NCBI RefSeq assembly: GCF_025244725.1
Contig: NZ_CP104203.1
Coordinates: forward strand, 186,001 to 250,000
Direction: 5' to 3'
Origin: Chryseobacterium oranimense
GTDB taxonomy: Bacteria > Bacteroidota > Bacteroidia > Flavobacteriales > Weeksellaceae
DNA: 64,000 nucleotides
Shown: positions 10,012 to 18,777 of the stretch, piece after piece
How the letters are laid out: the number at the start of each line of letters is the position of its first letter
Position numbering within the stretch: position 1 is the first letter of the stretch
Position numbers and translations under genes: made by a program
The notes under the pieces: model-generated
The model's database searches: none
Seen by the model: only the letters and a program-made list of their open reading frames with translations
What the model was told of the DNA's origin: nothing

Positions 10012-10344
10012 ATGAAAAAGAAATTATTCACCTTATTAGCTTTTGGATTATTTGCAACAGCTGTTAGTGCCCAGGAAACTGTAAAGCAGGAGGCAAAAAA
10101 TGTAGGTAATGCCATTCAAAAGGGAGCAAAGGCAACTGAAAAAGGAGTAAAAAATGGTGCAGAATGGGTTGGAGATAAATCTAAAAAAGGGGCAAAAGCT
10201 ACAAAAAAAGGTGTTAAAAACGGCACAAAATGGGTTGGCAAAACCGCTACCAAAGGTGCAAAAAGTGTTAAGAATGTTGCCGTAAAAGGAGCAGATGCAG
10301 TTTCAGATGGTTATAAAGATGTAAAAGCAGATTTAAAAAAATAA
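10012..10344 (+). CDS. Exported lysine-rich repeat protein (110 aa)
   Basis: The product starts with a clear signal peptide (about residues 1-20, ending AVSAQ). The mature part is extremely Lys-, Gly- and Ala-rich, with about two and a half tandem copies of a ~22-residue unit: KGAKATEKGVKNGAEWVG, then KGAKATKKGVKNGTKWVG, then a diverged TKGAKSVKNVAVKGA. A strongly basic, amphipathic periplasmic or surface protein is implied. The periodicity resembles that of LEA-like or histone-H1-like repeats. No function can be named. It forms its own unit with a terminator directly after it. Confidence 0.8.
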   Translation: MKKKLFTLLAFGLFATAVSAQETVKQEAKNVGNAIQKGAKATEKGVKNGAEWVGDKSKKGAKATKKGVKNGTKWVGKTATKGAKSVKNVAVKGADAVSDGYKDVKADLKK

Positions 10345-10363
10345 CTTTCTGAAGAATAATAAG

Positions 10364-10398
10364 AAACGACTCTAATAATAGAAGTCGTTTTTTTTTGA
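10364..10398 (+). terminator. Terminator after the Lys-rich repeat gene
   Basis: An 8-bp stem (AAACGACT / AGTCGTTT) is followed by a long T run, about 20 bp after the stop codon. Confidence 0.8.
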
Positions 10399-10510
10399 TT
10401 AATTTGGATTCGCTTTAAGAAGGAATATCATGAAGATAGATTCCTACTGTCTTTTTTTGTATATAATGTTTGTTGAGGTATAAATAATAAAACCTGGACT
10501 CGTAAAATAA

Positions 10511-10539
10511 AAGCTCCCCAGGCACAATGCCTGAAGAGC
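10511..10539 (-). terminator. Terminator after the first DUF7674-like gene
   Basis: On the minus strand GCTCTTCAGGCA pairs with TGCCTGGGGAGC (two G-U pairs) around a 3-nt loop, followed by TTTTATTTT. It lies about 25 bp past the stop at 10563. Confidence 0.75.
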
Positions 10540-10562
10540 CTATTGACAAATTAAATTATTTC

Positions 10563-10958
10563 TTACTTACCAAAAAAGATCTGATCCTGCTTCTGCTGTT
10601 GGTTATAGATAACCAGAAAGCTGTCAGGCATATACTGATAAAGTTGTTTCCAGTGCTGCATCTTGGTGTGGTTTTTAAAGCTTTCCAGGGATCGTACGAA
10701 CAGATTTTCAATGATGGTTTTTACATAAGAGTCCCCGTTTCTGTAGATCCAGTCCATCAGTTTAATGTGGTGGGCCACAATATAAATCTTCGATTCCTGA
10801 AGCATGTCCTTCAGATAATTGATAGTGGCCTGAATAACGCCGGCAAAGTTTTCCTGAACAGACAGCTGTGTGATCTCACTTCGGAGTGGCGGATAGAAAA
10901 ATTTTAAGTATTCAACGGCTATTTTTTTATTAATAGCCTGCATTTGTACTTTCATCAT
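10563..10958 (-). CDS. DUF7674-like protein, copy 1
   Basis: A 131-aa soluble, helical protein with no signal peptide. Its core (IKLMDWIYRNGD, then IIENLFVRSLESF) aligns with the core of the protein encoded at 11221-11577 (LQKMDKIYTNGD, then AVEGIFVYSLDNF), so the two are paralogues. They resemble a small family seen in Chryseobacterium that I believe is now called DUF7674; that name was not checked. A 43-aa membrane protein gene lies just upstream on the same strand, and the same pairing is seen for copy 2. Function is unknown. Confidence 0.75.
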   Translation of the reverse strand: MMKVQMQAINKKIAVEYLKFFYPPLRSEITQLSVQENFAGVIQATINYLKDMLQESKIYIVAHHIKLMDWIYRNGDSYVKTIIENLFVRSLESFKNHTKMQHWKQLYQYMPDSFLVIYNQQQKQDQIFFGK

Positions 10959-11006
10959 AATTAATATTTTTCAGTATCTATCTTGCAGCGAAATGTATAC
11001 CAAAAC

Positions 11007-11138
11007 TTACAGCATGGCAGCAAAAATAAAAACTCCTATAATCACAGCGATGTGAGTAGCTAATATCTCTGTATTGTGCCTGTTAGTCGTTGTTTTCAGC
11101 GTTTTCCAGTCGGATATTCTTCTGATTTTTGTTTTCAT
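11007..11138 (-). CDS. Tiny single-pass membrane protein (43 aa), module copy 1
   Basis: This short gene encodes a basic N-terminal half (MKTKIRRISDWKTLKTTTNR) and a C-terminal hydrophobic helix (about residues 27-43, HIAVIIGVFIFAAML), so it should sit in the inner membrane with its basic end in the cytoplasm. It ends 48 bp before the DUF7674-like gene copy 1. The matching arrangement at 11583-11744 supports a real gene. No family is recognised. Confidence 0.6.
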   Translation of the reverse strand: MKTKIRRISDWKTLKTTTNRHNTEILATHIAVIIGVFIFAAML

Positions 11139-11220
11139 AACGTATTGAATTTGAGTGGTTTTAAATTTAAGTTAAAATATGTGTTTGTAATGAAACAGAT
11201 GAAAAATGTAACAAAAAGCC

Positions 11221-11577
11221 TTAGTTTCCATGACTGTAAATCTGTCTCGAATAAATCTGCTGTAACTCCTTGGAAAAGTGGCTAAAGATCATTTTTTTGT
11301 ATTCACTGCTGCAAAAAACCGTAAAATTATCCAGGGAATAAACGAAAATTCCTTCCACGGCATTTTTTAAATCAATATCTCCGTTCGTGTAAATTTTGTC
11401 CATTTTTTGAAGACTTTTGAATAAAATATTTCTGTCATTCTGTCGGACCATACTTTTGATGCGTTCCGTGAAATTCCGGATTACACTGTAAGGGTTCCGT
11501 GGTGAATCTTTTGTAAGTTCATTGTCAAAGTCAGGAATAACCTCCGTAATTTCCTGAACGGCTTCTGAATAGTTCAT
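11221..11577 (-). CDS. DUF7674-like protein, copy 2
   Basis: A 118-aa soluble protein, paralogous to the product of 10563-10958 over the YxNGD and F-V-x-SL core motifs. The N-terminal part (MNYSEAVQEITEVIPDF) differs between the copies. It starts 5 bp after the stop of a small membrane protein gene, so the two are almost certainly co-transcribed and perhaps translationally coupled. A paired small membrane protein and soluble partner, repeated twice, hints at a functional complex. Its role is unknown. Confidence 0.75.
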   Translation of the reverse strand: MNYSEAVQEITEVIPDFDNELTKDSPRNPYSVIRNFTERIKSMVRQNDRNILFKSLQKMDKIYTNGDIDLKNAVEGIFVYSLDNFTVFCSSEYKKMIFSHFSKELQQIYSRQIYSHGN

Positions 11578-11582
11578 AGATT

Positions 11583-11744
11583 TTAATGATTTTGTTCTAA
11601 AAATTTGATGATGACCCCAAAAATGAAAACACTAATGAAAGCCATCAGAATCAGGTGGTAGGGTTTCAGCCACTTTGGAGCTTTGGGCCCTCTGCTTTTT
11701 AATCTTCTTAACTTATCAATGCGGTTTAAGGTCTTCAGATCCAT
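11583..11744 (-). CDS. Small single-pass membrane protein (53 aa), module copy 2
   Basis: The protein has a strongly basic N-terminal half (LNRIDKLRRLKSRGPKAPKW) and one hydrophobic helix near the C-terminus (about residues 32-47). An in-frame ATG at 11819 would add 25 residues, but the extension looks like upstream AT-rich DNA, so the start at 11744 is preferred. It sits 5 bp before the DUF7674-like gene copy 2. It resembles the 43-aa protein of copy 1 in layout (basic head, C-terminal helix) rather than in clear sequence identity. Confidence 0.65.
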   Translation of the reverse strand: MDLKTLNRIDKLRRLKSRGPKAPKWLKPYHLILMAFISVFIFGVIIKFLEQNH

Positions 11745-12174
11745 ATTGTATGTTTTGAAAATAATGTAGCCAACGATGTTCCCTTGATAAAGAATTTTGA
11801 TTAAATCATTTATAATCAAATGATTAATTGTTTTTAGCGGAGATGTGAACTCCTGAAATTCCTGTCAAAATGATAAGGTTTTTATCAAAATGAATCAGAA
11901 ACAGAAAATGTATCTTATTAATAACAACCATTGAATGGCCAAATAGGTGTACTTCCTGAAACAACAAAGCTGTCTAAAAAATTAAGACAGCTTTATTTGT
12001 GTTTTTACCTTCTTACAGGTTCATTGTACCGGCTGCAGCCGGTTTTGTATTAATACACTTGTGCTTTTGAATTTGAAATAATTTTTTTGAAGATGTACTA
12101 ATTACAAAGATGTACTATTCTGTTGATTCCCAAAAGGTTTAAAGCAGACAAAAAATGGTAAAAATCGGACAATA
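11745..12174. other. Intergenic region with two hairpins
   Basis: No gene is seen in these 430 bp. They hold the probable promoter of the minus-strand small-protein module near 11750-11850, a strong hairpin at 11966-11994, and a short perfect palindrome (ACCGGCTGCAGCCGGT) near 12028-12043 followed on the plus side by TTTTG. Confidence 0.6.
11966..11994. terminator. Probable bidirectional terminator
   Basis: A 10-bp perfect stem (AAAGCTGTCT) has a 9-nt A/T loop and A/T-rich flanks on both sides. It lies about 180 bp downstream of the minus-strand AraC gene and is the best candidate for its terminator. Confidence 0.6.
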
Positions 12175-13041
12175 CTATCCTTTATATGACGTAGGAGTTT
12201 CTCCTGTATGCTTTTTGAAATACTTAACAAGATTGGTAGGTTCGTTAAAATTCAGGGAATATGCAATCTCTTTTATACTTAATTTTTCAAATAACAAAAG
12301 CCGTTTTATTTCAATGATGACCCTGCTGTCAATGAACTCCTTTGCAGATTTCTGAATAGCAGACCGAGTGATCCTGTTTAATGTTTTGGGAGTAATGGCC
12401 ATAAGGGAAGCATAAAAATCTACACTCCGCTCTTTTGAAAAATAGGTCTCAAGCAATTGCTTAAAGTGATAATATTGGGACAAATAGTGGTTATTGGTAA
12501 CAGCATTGCTGTCCCTCTGTTTTTGGCGCTCTGAATAAATAAGAAACAAGCTGGTCAGTTTCTGTAAACTTTCCTTTTTAGAAAGCTCATAAGAAGATGA
12601 AAACTCTTCCTGCAGCAAAAGCAGAAGCTGCATGATCTTGGAAAACGTTTCCGGATCGGGTTTTACCAGAGCATTGGGAAGCGTAATATCAAATATAGAT
12701 GACTGGTTGAGGAAAGTAAGCTCATTCACCTGCTTATGAAAGAAATATTCCGTAAATATCAGCATGTATCCCTTGTATTGGGGATTACTTTCATATTGCT
12801 GAATCTGCCCGGGAGCAATAAATAAAATACTTCCTTCTTCAAGCTTATACTCCTTAAAATCCACAAAATGTCTGCCTTTTCCTTCTGTAATAATCATCAC
12901 ACTAAAGAAATGGATCCGTTCTGTTTTACCAAAATAGGTCCAGGTAGTCAGCCTTTTAAACAAAGCTTCCAGTTCTAGGAGTTCGCAGCCATAAGGTGCT
13001 TTCTCCTGATCAAACCTTATATTTTTAATGTTTTTTTTCAA
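12175..13041 (-). CDS. AraC family transcriptional regulator
   Basis: The 288-aa protein has an N-terminal cupin-like sensing domain (about residues 40-130, with FVDFKEYKLEEGSILFIAPGQ cut to its pattern FxxGxxxFIxPGQ). A C-terminal AraC/XylS double helix-turn-helix covers about residues 190-288: AKEFIDSRVIIEIKRLL for the first HTH and SIKEIAYSLNFNEPTNLVKY for the second, ending in TGETPTSYKG. It should bind DNA and control transcription in response to a small ligand. The neighbours do not reveal the target. The long AT-rich gap to the divergent gene at 13310 probably holds its operator. Confidence 0.9.
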   Translation of the reverse strand: MKKNIKNIRFDQEKAPYGCELLELEALFKRLTTWTYFGKTERIHFFSVMIITEGKGRHFVDFKEYKLEEGSILFIAPGQIQQYESNPQYKGYMLIFTEYFFHKQVNELTFLNQSSIFDITLPNALVKPDPETFSKIMQLLLLLQEEFSSSYELSKKESLQKLTSLFLIYSERQKQRDSNAVTNNHYLSQYYHFKQLLETYFSKERSVDFYASLMAITPKTLNRITRSAIQKSAKEFIDSRVIIEIKRLLLFEKLSIKEIAYSLNFNEPTNLVKYFKKHTGETPTSYKG

Positions 13042-13284
13042 GCAGATAATAATTGAACTATAATTTAATAAAAAAGTCAGATATCTATTGAAAAATAATT
13101 ATCCTACTCATTGTGTATTTTAAATTTAAAATATAACTGTTTGATAATCAATAATTTTCGTGTTTTAACTTGTCTGCGAAATACGATGATTTAAAATGTA
13201 CAAAAGGTTTATTCCATTTTTCGACAAATATACTGAGTCCATGTAAATACTTTTCACGTATTTTTTATTTGGGGTTTCAAACAT

Positions 13285-13292
13285 TATCTTTG
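13285..13292 (+). promoter_or_regulatory. -7 box of the nucleoid-associated protein gene
   Basis: TATCTTTG matches the Bacteroidota -7 consensus TANNTTTG and lies 18 bp before the start codon at 13310. No well-spaced -33 TTG was found. Confidence 0.5.
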
Positions 13293-13309
13293 CAGCTCAA
13301 AATGATAAG

Positions 13310-14323
13310 ATGTTTTCAAAAATTATAGTACACAGAGTAGGAAATAAAATCAACGGAGAATCTTTAACACTGTCTCAGGAAGAGCTGAAGCTGGAAGAAG
13401 GAATGGCAGAGCTGCTTGAAGATTATTTTTTAGGTTCTTTTAAATCGGAAGAAACCTTCAATTTTTACAGCGACACCTATCTGGTTAATAATCCGGTTTA
13501 CAGTTCCGTGTCCGAAATCTTTGAAGATAAAGCAAAATTCCTTTGGGAATCTGAAAATATTGCAAAACATCTTTTTGAGGCGGCTGAAAATCCAAGGGTT
13601 CAGGGTGGAGAATTGTTTATCGTTCTTTTTGAAGAAGAAAGCGACCGCCCGGATAAAGTTGATAAAATAGGAATCTTTAAAACAGAAAAAAGAGAATCTT
13701 TCCTGAAAATTTCACCTCAGGAAGAAACTTTTAACATTGAAAAAGACCAGGGAATAGGCCTGTCTAAAATTGACAAGGCAGCTTTAATCTATAACAATAA
13801 CAAAGAAACAGGATATGTACTTTCCGTGGTTGACAATAACAAAAACGGAGATATGTACTACTGGTTCGAGGATTTCCTGAAAGTAAAGCAGCGTGACGAT
13901 GAATATTTCCACACCCAGGAAGCTCTGATGGTTTACAAAGATTATATCACCAAGCAGCTCCCTCAGGAGTTTGAAGTTTCAAAAGCGGATCAGGCTGACT
14001 TTTTAAATAAATCCATCAATTTTTTCAAAGAAAAGGAAGAATTCAAATTGGATGATTTTGCCAATGAAGTATTGGGAGACCAGCACGTGATTGAAAGCTT
14101 TGTGAACTTCAAAACAGATTATGAGCAGGATATGCAGGTAAATATTGCCGAAGAATTCCCGATCAGTGAAGCGGCTGTAAAGAAAACCCAGCGCCATTTC
14201 AAAAGCATCATTAAACTGGATAAAAACTTCCATATATACATTCACGGAGACAGGCAGAAGCTTGAAATGGGAGAGGACGACAAGGGAAAATACTACAGAC
14301 TTTACTTCGATAAAGAGGTGTAA
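13310..14323 (+). CDS. Nucleoid-associated protein (NdpA/YejK family)
   Basis: The 337-aa protein matches the 37-kDa nucleoid-associated family: KIIVHRVGNKINGE at the start, FEAAENPRVQGGELFIVLFE at about residues 90-110, and a C-terminal half rich in charged residues ending in YYRLYFDKEV. In E. coli YejK binds DNA and is nucleoid-localised; the detailed role is poorly known. It is soluble, with no signal peptide. The gene has its own promoter and is followed 61 bp later by a membrane protein gene on the same strand. Confidence 0.88.
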   Translation: MFSKIIVHRVGNKINGESLTLSQEELKLEEGMAELLEDYFLGSFKSEETFNFYSDTYLVNNPVYSSVSEIFEDKAKFLWESENIAKHLFEAAENPRVQGGELFIVLFEEESDRPDKVDKIGIFKTEKRESFLKISPQEETFNIEKDQGIGLSKIDKAALIYNNNKETGYVLSVVDNNKNGDMYYWFEDFLKVKQRDDEYFHTQEALMVYKDYITKQLPQEFEVSKADQADFLNKSINFFKEKEEFKLDDFANEVLGDQHVIESFVNFKTDYEQDMQVNIAEEFPISEAAVKKTQRHFKSIIKLDKNFHIYIHGDRQKLEMGEDDKGKYYRLYFDKEV

Positions 14324-14384
14324 AAAGATCTCTCCCGTTCAATAATAATATCATAACTTTATTGCTGATTACAAAATAGCAGCT

Positions 14385-15347
14385 ATGAAATTTATGATCA
14401 TTTTCTGGGGAGTTTTTCTCTTTTTTTTCTGCATTCCCTTCCCGATTTTCATTTATATGATAAGTGAGGAACTTGCAACAGAGCCGAGAAATTCATTAGC
14501 TGTGAGCTATGGATATCTCGGTTTTTCTTTCCTCGTATGGCTGTATGTGATTATCTTCTTTATCAATATCCTTTTTATAAAGACCTTTAAAGAGAAAAAT
14601 ACGATTCAGTCCATACTGCGGAACGGAATTCCAAGGGAAGCAAAAATCATTAGCTATAAGCTTCTGAAGAATGTTCCGGAAACCAATATAAATATCATTC
14701 AGATTGTTCTTTCGTTTCCTAATCTCAGAAATACATTGATTGAACATGAAATGATGTTTCACGACTCCAAGCCGCAGGAAAAAAGGTTTGATGTCGGAAA
14801 TAAGGTAAAAGTACTGTTGAATCCCAACGTATCACAGGAGCCTTATTTTGTTTTAAATGATCAGAAAGTTGGGTTCAACACCTCCGGAATTGTTTTAAGA
14901 ATTATTTTTTCTGTATTGCTGATTGCTTATGTAATCGGACTTTACTATTATTTCTATAGGCGGGAATCCTTCGATTTTGGCTGGAGATTCCTGACCTTCA
15001 TGCACCCGATTATTTTCAGTGGAGTGATGAGTCTTATTTATGTATTGGTTTTTCAGTTACTGATCAGTAAGCTTTTGAAAAATAAGAAAGAAGAACGTAT
15101 TCTCTTCTCAGGAAGAAATGCCGAAGCCAATATTATCAGTGTAAGCCAGACAGGTCTTCTTGTAAATGATCAGCCGCAAATTATGTTTCAGGTAAGCTTT
15201 AAAGATTTTAAAGGAACTGAACATATTGCTGTTTACAAGAAAATTGTCAGCCTTTTGAATCTCTCTTCTGTCCCTAAATATGGAAGTATTGAGATCATGT
15301 ATGATGAGAATGATCCGAAGAAGATTATAATTCCTAAAGGATTTTAA
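14385..15347 (+). CDS. Membrane protein with two DUF3592-like domains
   Basis: The 320-aa protein has four predicted helices: two at about residues 3-25 and 42-66, and two at about 170-190 and 206-230. Each pair is followed by a soluble beta-rich domain of DUF3592 type. The first starts NGIPREAKIISYKLL and ends KVLLNPNVSQEPYFV. The second starts SGRNAEANIISVSQTG and ends EIMYDENDPKKIIIP. It looks like an internal duplication of a helix-pair plus DUF3592 unit. Function is unknown. It may be transcribed with the nucleoid-associated protein gene. Confidence 0.75.
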   Translation: MKFMIIFWGVFLFFFCIPFPIFIYMISEELATEPRNSLAVSYGYLGFSFLVWLYVIIFFINILFIKTFKEKNTIQSILRNGIPREAKIISYKLLKNVPETNINIIQIVLSFPNLRNTLIEHEMMFHDSKPQEKRFDVGNKVKVLLNPNVSQEPYFVLNDQKVGFNTSGIVLRIIFSVLLIAYVIGLYYYFYRRESFDFGWRFLTFMHPIIFSGVMSLIYVLVFQLLISKLLKNKKEERILFSGRNAEANIISVSQTGLLVNDQPQIMFQVSFKDFKGTEHIAVYKKIVSLLNLSSVPKYGSIEIMYDENDPKKIIIPKGF

Positions 15348-15350
15348 AGA

Positions 15351-15405
15351 TGAAAAGAGTAAAAGAACGAATTTGTCAACTTACAAATTCATTCTTTTTA
15401 CTTTT
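15351..15405. terminator. Bidirectional terminator between convergent genes
   Basis: A long imperfect inverted repeat (about 19 bp, AAGAACGAATTTGT paired with ACAAATTCATTCTT) has A-rich left and T-rich right flanks. It lies between the stop of the membrane protein gene at 15347 and the sdhB stop at 15409, so it can serve both. Confidence 0.7.
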
Positions 15406-15408
15406 TCA

Positions 15409-16164
15409 CTATTTAGCCTTTTGTCTGAAGAATAATGCCCTGCTATATTCGTAATTCATTCTTGCGATATTCAATACAGAAATTCCCTGAGGACACTCTA
15501 CTTCACAGGCTTCCGTATTGGAGCAGTGCCCGAATAATTCTTTATCCATCTGGGTAACCATATCCAGAACCCGTTTATTTCTTTCCTCTTTACCTTGTGG
15601 AAGAAGAACCATGTGAGTAATTTTTGCAGAGGTAAATAAAGCAGCACTTCCGTTTTTGCAGGTGGCAACGCAGGCTCCACATCCAATGCAGGCTGCGGAA
15701 TCAAAAGCTTCTTCAGCAGTCTGATGGGTAACTGCAATGGCTGTGGCATCCGGAGCCTGTCCCGTATTGACTGATACGAATCCGCCGGAAGAAATAATTC
15801 TGTCAAAAGCCGACCGGTCTACCTTAAGGTCCTTCTTAACGGGGAAAGCTTCGGAACGGAAAGGTTCTATCAAAACCGTTTCACCGTCTCTGAAAGATCG
15901 TAAATGAAGCTGGCATGTCGTTGTATTTTTTAAAGGGCCGTGAGCAATTCCATTGATCATCATGCCGCACTGTCCACAGATTCCTTCACGGCAGTCGTGA
16001 TCGAATTCTACAGGCTCATCACCTTCAGTAATTAATTTCTCATTTAAAGTATCCAGCATTTCCAGGAAAGACATGTGGGGATTCAGTTCTCTCAGATCAT
16101 AACTGACCAGTTTTCCCTCACTCTGTTTGTCTTTCTGTCTCCATATCTTAAGATGTAAATCCAT
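15409..16164 (-). CDS. sdhB: Succinate dehydrogenase / fumarate reductase iron-sulfur subunit
   Basis: The 251-aa protein has the [2Fe-2S] ferredoxin motif CREGICGQCG with a later Cys (TTTCQLHLRS). A CIGCGACVATC cluster motif and a final CEVECPQGI motif hold the [4Fe-4S] and [3Fe-4S] clusters. It passes electrons from the FAD of SdhA to the quinone site in SdhC on the inner face of the membrane. It is the last gene of the porin-transporter-sdhCAB run, 12 bp after sdhA. A minus-strand start at 16164 is well placed, and the length is usual for the Bacteroidota type. Confidence 0.95.
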   Translation of the reverse strand: MDLHLKIWRQKDKQSEGKLVSYDLRELNPHMSFLEMLDTLNEKLITEGDEPVEFDHDCREGICGQCGMMINGIAHGPLKNTTTCQLHLRSFRDGETVLIEPFRSEAFPVKKDLKVDRSAFDRIISSGGFVSVNTGQAPDATAIAVTHQTAEEAFDSAACIGCGACVATCKNGSAALFTSAKITHMVLLPQGKEERNKRVLDMVTQMDKELFGHCSNTEACEVECPQGISVLNIARMNYEYSRALFFRQKAK

Positions 16165-16176
16165 AATTTTTGTTTT

Positions 16177-18093
16177 TTATTTGTAGCTTCTTACCGTAGG
16201 CTGTATTTCTTCAAAAATCAGCGGTTCTTTAATCAGTTCAGGTTCTTTGTTTTCTCCTGCCCATGCCCATGCGGAAATAAATTGGTATTCTGCATCATTT
16301 CTCAGCGCCTCACCATCCGGAGTTTGGAATTCTTCCCTGAAATGGGCCCCACAGGATTCATTTCGGGTTAAAGCATCGTAGCACATCAGTTCTCCGATCT
16401 CGAAATAATCAGCTACACGGCCTGCTTTTTCAAGTTCCGAATTCATTTTGTCTCCCTGTCCTGAAACCCTGACATCTCTATAAAATTCCTGCTTTAATTT
16501 CCTGATTTCTCCGATGGCATATTTCAGGCCTTCTTCGTTCCTGGCCAGCCCGCAGTAATCATATAAAAGTTTTCCTAGTGTTTTGTGGAAATAATCAACG
16601 GTTTTGGTTCCTTTAATGTTCATGAACCCCTGAATCTGCTGTTTCACATTATTTTCTGCAGTTTCAAACTCCGGGCTTTCGGGTGAGATTTTTCCGGTGT
16701 GAATTTCATCAGCAAGATAATTGGCAATCGTATAAGGAGCAATGAAATATCCGTCTACGGAAGCCTGAAGAAGCGAGTTAGCTCCCAATCTGTTGGCTCC
16801 GTGATCCGCAAAATTAGCCTCTCCCAAAGCAAAAAGCCCCGGAATGGTAGTCATCAGCTCATAATCTACCCAAAGCCCACCCATTGAGAAGTGTGCAGAA
16901 GGGGAGATCATCATCGGTTCATTATAGGCGTTGTATCCTGTGATTTTAAGATACATGTCAAATAAATTTCCGTATTTCTCCTGAATCTTTTCCTTTCCCT
17001 GCTCTCTGATCGCTTTGGAAAAATCAAGATAAACAGCATTCTTTAAAGGTCCGATTCCGAAACCGGCATCAATTCTTTCTTTGGCAGCACGGGAAGAAAT
17101 ATCTCTCGGTGCAAGATTTCCAAAAGCGGGGTACCGGCGTTCCAGATAATAATCTCTTTCTTCTTCCGGAATTTCATTAGGAGGTCTGGTTTCATCCGCT
17201 TTTGAAGGAACCCAGATTCTTCCGTCATTTCGTAATGATTCTGACATCAGGGTTAATTTAGACTGATAATCTCCTGACTGGGGAAGAGAGGTAGGATGTA
17301 CCTGAATCCAGCTCGGGGAAGCCATTAAAGCTCCTTTTTTGTGGGCACGCCAGATGGCGGAACCATTACATCCCATTGCCAGGGTGGAGAGGTAGTAAAT
17401 CTTTCCATAACCTCCGGTTGCCAGAACCACTGCATGTGCTGCGTGTCTTTCAATTTCTCCGGTGTCAAGATTTCTTACAATAATACCTCTTGCTTTACCA
17501 TCGATCATGACGAGATCAAGCATTTCATGTCTGGAATACAGCTGTACTGTTCCTTTACCAACTTGTCTCATCAACGCTTGATATGCTCCCAGAAGCAGCT
17601 GTTGTCCTGTCTGTCCTCTCGCATAAAACGTCCGGCTCACCTGAACCCCTCCGAAAGAACGGTTGTTAAGATAACCTCCATATTCACGTCCGAAGGGAAC
17701 GCCTTGTGCTACAGACTGGTCAATGAGGTTTAAAGAACATTCTGCCATACGGTATACATTAGCTTCACGGGCTCTGAAATCTCCGCCTTTTAAAGTATCT
17801 ACGAACATTCTGTAGACACTGTCGCCGTCATTTTTATAATTTTTAGCCGCATTCACACCTCCCTGTGCTGCTACAGAATGAGCCCTTCTCGGGCTGTCCT
17901 GGAAGCAGAATGATTTTACATTGTAACCCATTTCGCCCAGAGAAGCTGCGATTGAACTTCCTGCCAGTCCTGTACCAACTACAATAACGTCCAGCTTTTT
18001 ACGGTTGGCAGGATTAACGAGCCTGGCTTTCTTTTTATAGTTGTCCCATTTCTGTTCCAGCGGGCCTTCCGGTATTTTTGAATTTAAGATCAT
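16177..18093 (-). CDS. sdhA: Succinate dehydrogenase / fumarate reductase flavoprotein subunit
   Basis: The 638-aa catalytic subunit oxidises succinate to fumarate with covalently bound FAD. It has the Rossmann motif [20 protein letters not shown] near the N-terminus and the flavin-linking His in [26 protein letters not shown] motif and the substrate-site region QVHPTSLP follow. A longer frame starts at 18195, but its first 34 residues overlap the sdhC end and look non-coding; the ATG at 18093 precedes [16 protein letters not shown], the usual start for this type. The gene begins 11 bp after sdhC. Confidence 0.96.
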   Translation of the reverse strand: MILNSKIPEGPLEQKWDNYKKKARLVNPANRKKLDVIVVGTGLAGSSIAASLGEMGYNVKSFCFQDSPRRAHSVAAQGGVNAAKNYKNDGDSVYRMFVDTLKGGDFRAREANVYRMAECSLNLIDQSVAQGVPFGREYGGYLNNRSFGGVQVSRTFYARGQTGQQLLLGAYQALMRQVGKGTVQLYSRHEMLDLVMIDGKARGIIVRNLDTGEIERHAAHAVVLATGGYGKIYYLSTLAMGCNGSAIWRAHKKGALMASPSWIQVHPTSLPQSGDYQSKLTLMSESLRNDGRIWVPSKADETRPPNEIPEEERDYYLERRYPAFGNLAPRDISSRAAKERIDAGFGIGPLKNAVYLDFSKAIREQGKEKIQEKYGNLFDMYLKITGYNAYNEPMMISPSAHFSMGGLWVDYELMTTIPGLFALGEANFADHGANRLGANSLLQASVDGYFIAPYTIANYLADEIHTGKISPESPEFETAENNVKQQIQGFMNIKGTKTVDYFHKTLGKLLYDYCGLARNEEGLKYAIGEIRKLKQEFYRDVRVSGQGDKMNSELEKAGRVADYFEIGELMCYDALTRNESCGAHFREEFQTPDGEALRNDAEYQFISAWAWAGENKEPELIKEPLIFEEIQPTVRSYK

Positions 18094-18104
18094 GACTTTT
18101 TTGT

Positions 18105-18761
18105 TTAATTGGTAGTAAAGAATACATAAATGGGCATCAGTGCGAAACCTGCACTGATGATCACTGAATAAACAATCCCGGCGGTTTTGAACCATTTTAC
18201 AAATTTAGGATGGTATAATCCCAGAGTTCTGGCTGCACTGTGGATCCCGTGAATCAGGTGATAGCATAACGCAATCATTGAAATCACATAAATAATGACA
18301 TACCACCATTCTTTGAAAACCGTTACCACAAGAATATAAAGATCCTTGTTTCCGTTGCTATCCAACGGAGGGTTTCCGAATTTGTACACATACCAGAAAT
18401 TCTGAAAGTGAATCACCAGAAAGATCAGAATCAGCGTACCGAGAATTCCCATATTTCGGGAAGCCCATTTACTGGCTCTTCCACGTCTGTCCGACTGGTA
18501 GCTGCCTCCCGATTTTTTATTTTTTAAAGTAATCATAAGTCCGTCCAGGGCATGAAGAATAATACTTGCATACAGAACATACGAAACCATTTTGATCAGA
18601 ATATTTCCGGATAGAAAATGCGAATAGGCATTAAACTGAAGATGGGCCTGATCCGGTGGAAGAAACAGCTGAAGGTTTCCCAGGAAATGAATCAGCAGGA
18701 AAAAGCTCAGGAAAAGTCCTGTAAGGCACATCAGCATTTTTCTTGACAAGGTTGACAGCAT
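18105..18761 (-). CDS. sdhC: Succinate dehydrogenase cytochrome b subunit
   Basis: The 218-aa membrane anchor has five hydrophobic helices. Conserved histidines within them ([42 protein letters not shown]) fit the single-polypeptide di-heme type B subunit found in Bacteroidota and epsilon-proteobacteria. It binds menaquinone and two hemes b and anchors SdhA and SdhB. The gene lies 16 bp after the DASS transporter gene and 11 bp before sdhA, so all are expected on one transcript. There is no separate sdhD, as usual for this type. Confidence 0.93.
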   Translation of the reverse strand: MLSTLSRKMLMCLTGLFLSFFLLIHFLGNLQLFLPPDQAHLQFNAYSHFLSGNILIKMVSYVLYASIILHALDGLMITLKNKKSGGSYQSDRRGRASKWASRNMGILGTLILIFLVIHFQNFWYVYKFGNPPLDSNGNKDLYILVVTVFKEWWYVIIYVISMIALCYHLIHGIHSAARTLGLYHPKFVKWFKTAGIVYSVIISAGFALMPIYVFFTTN

Positions 18762-18777
18762 ATTTTTGATTTAATAA

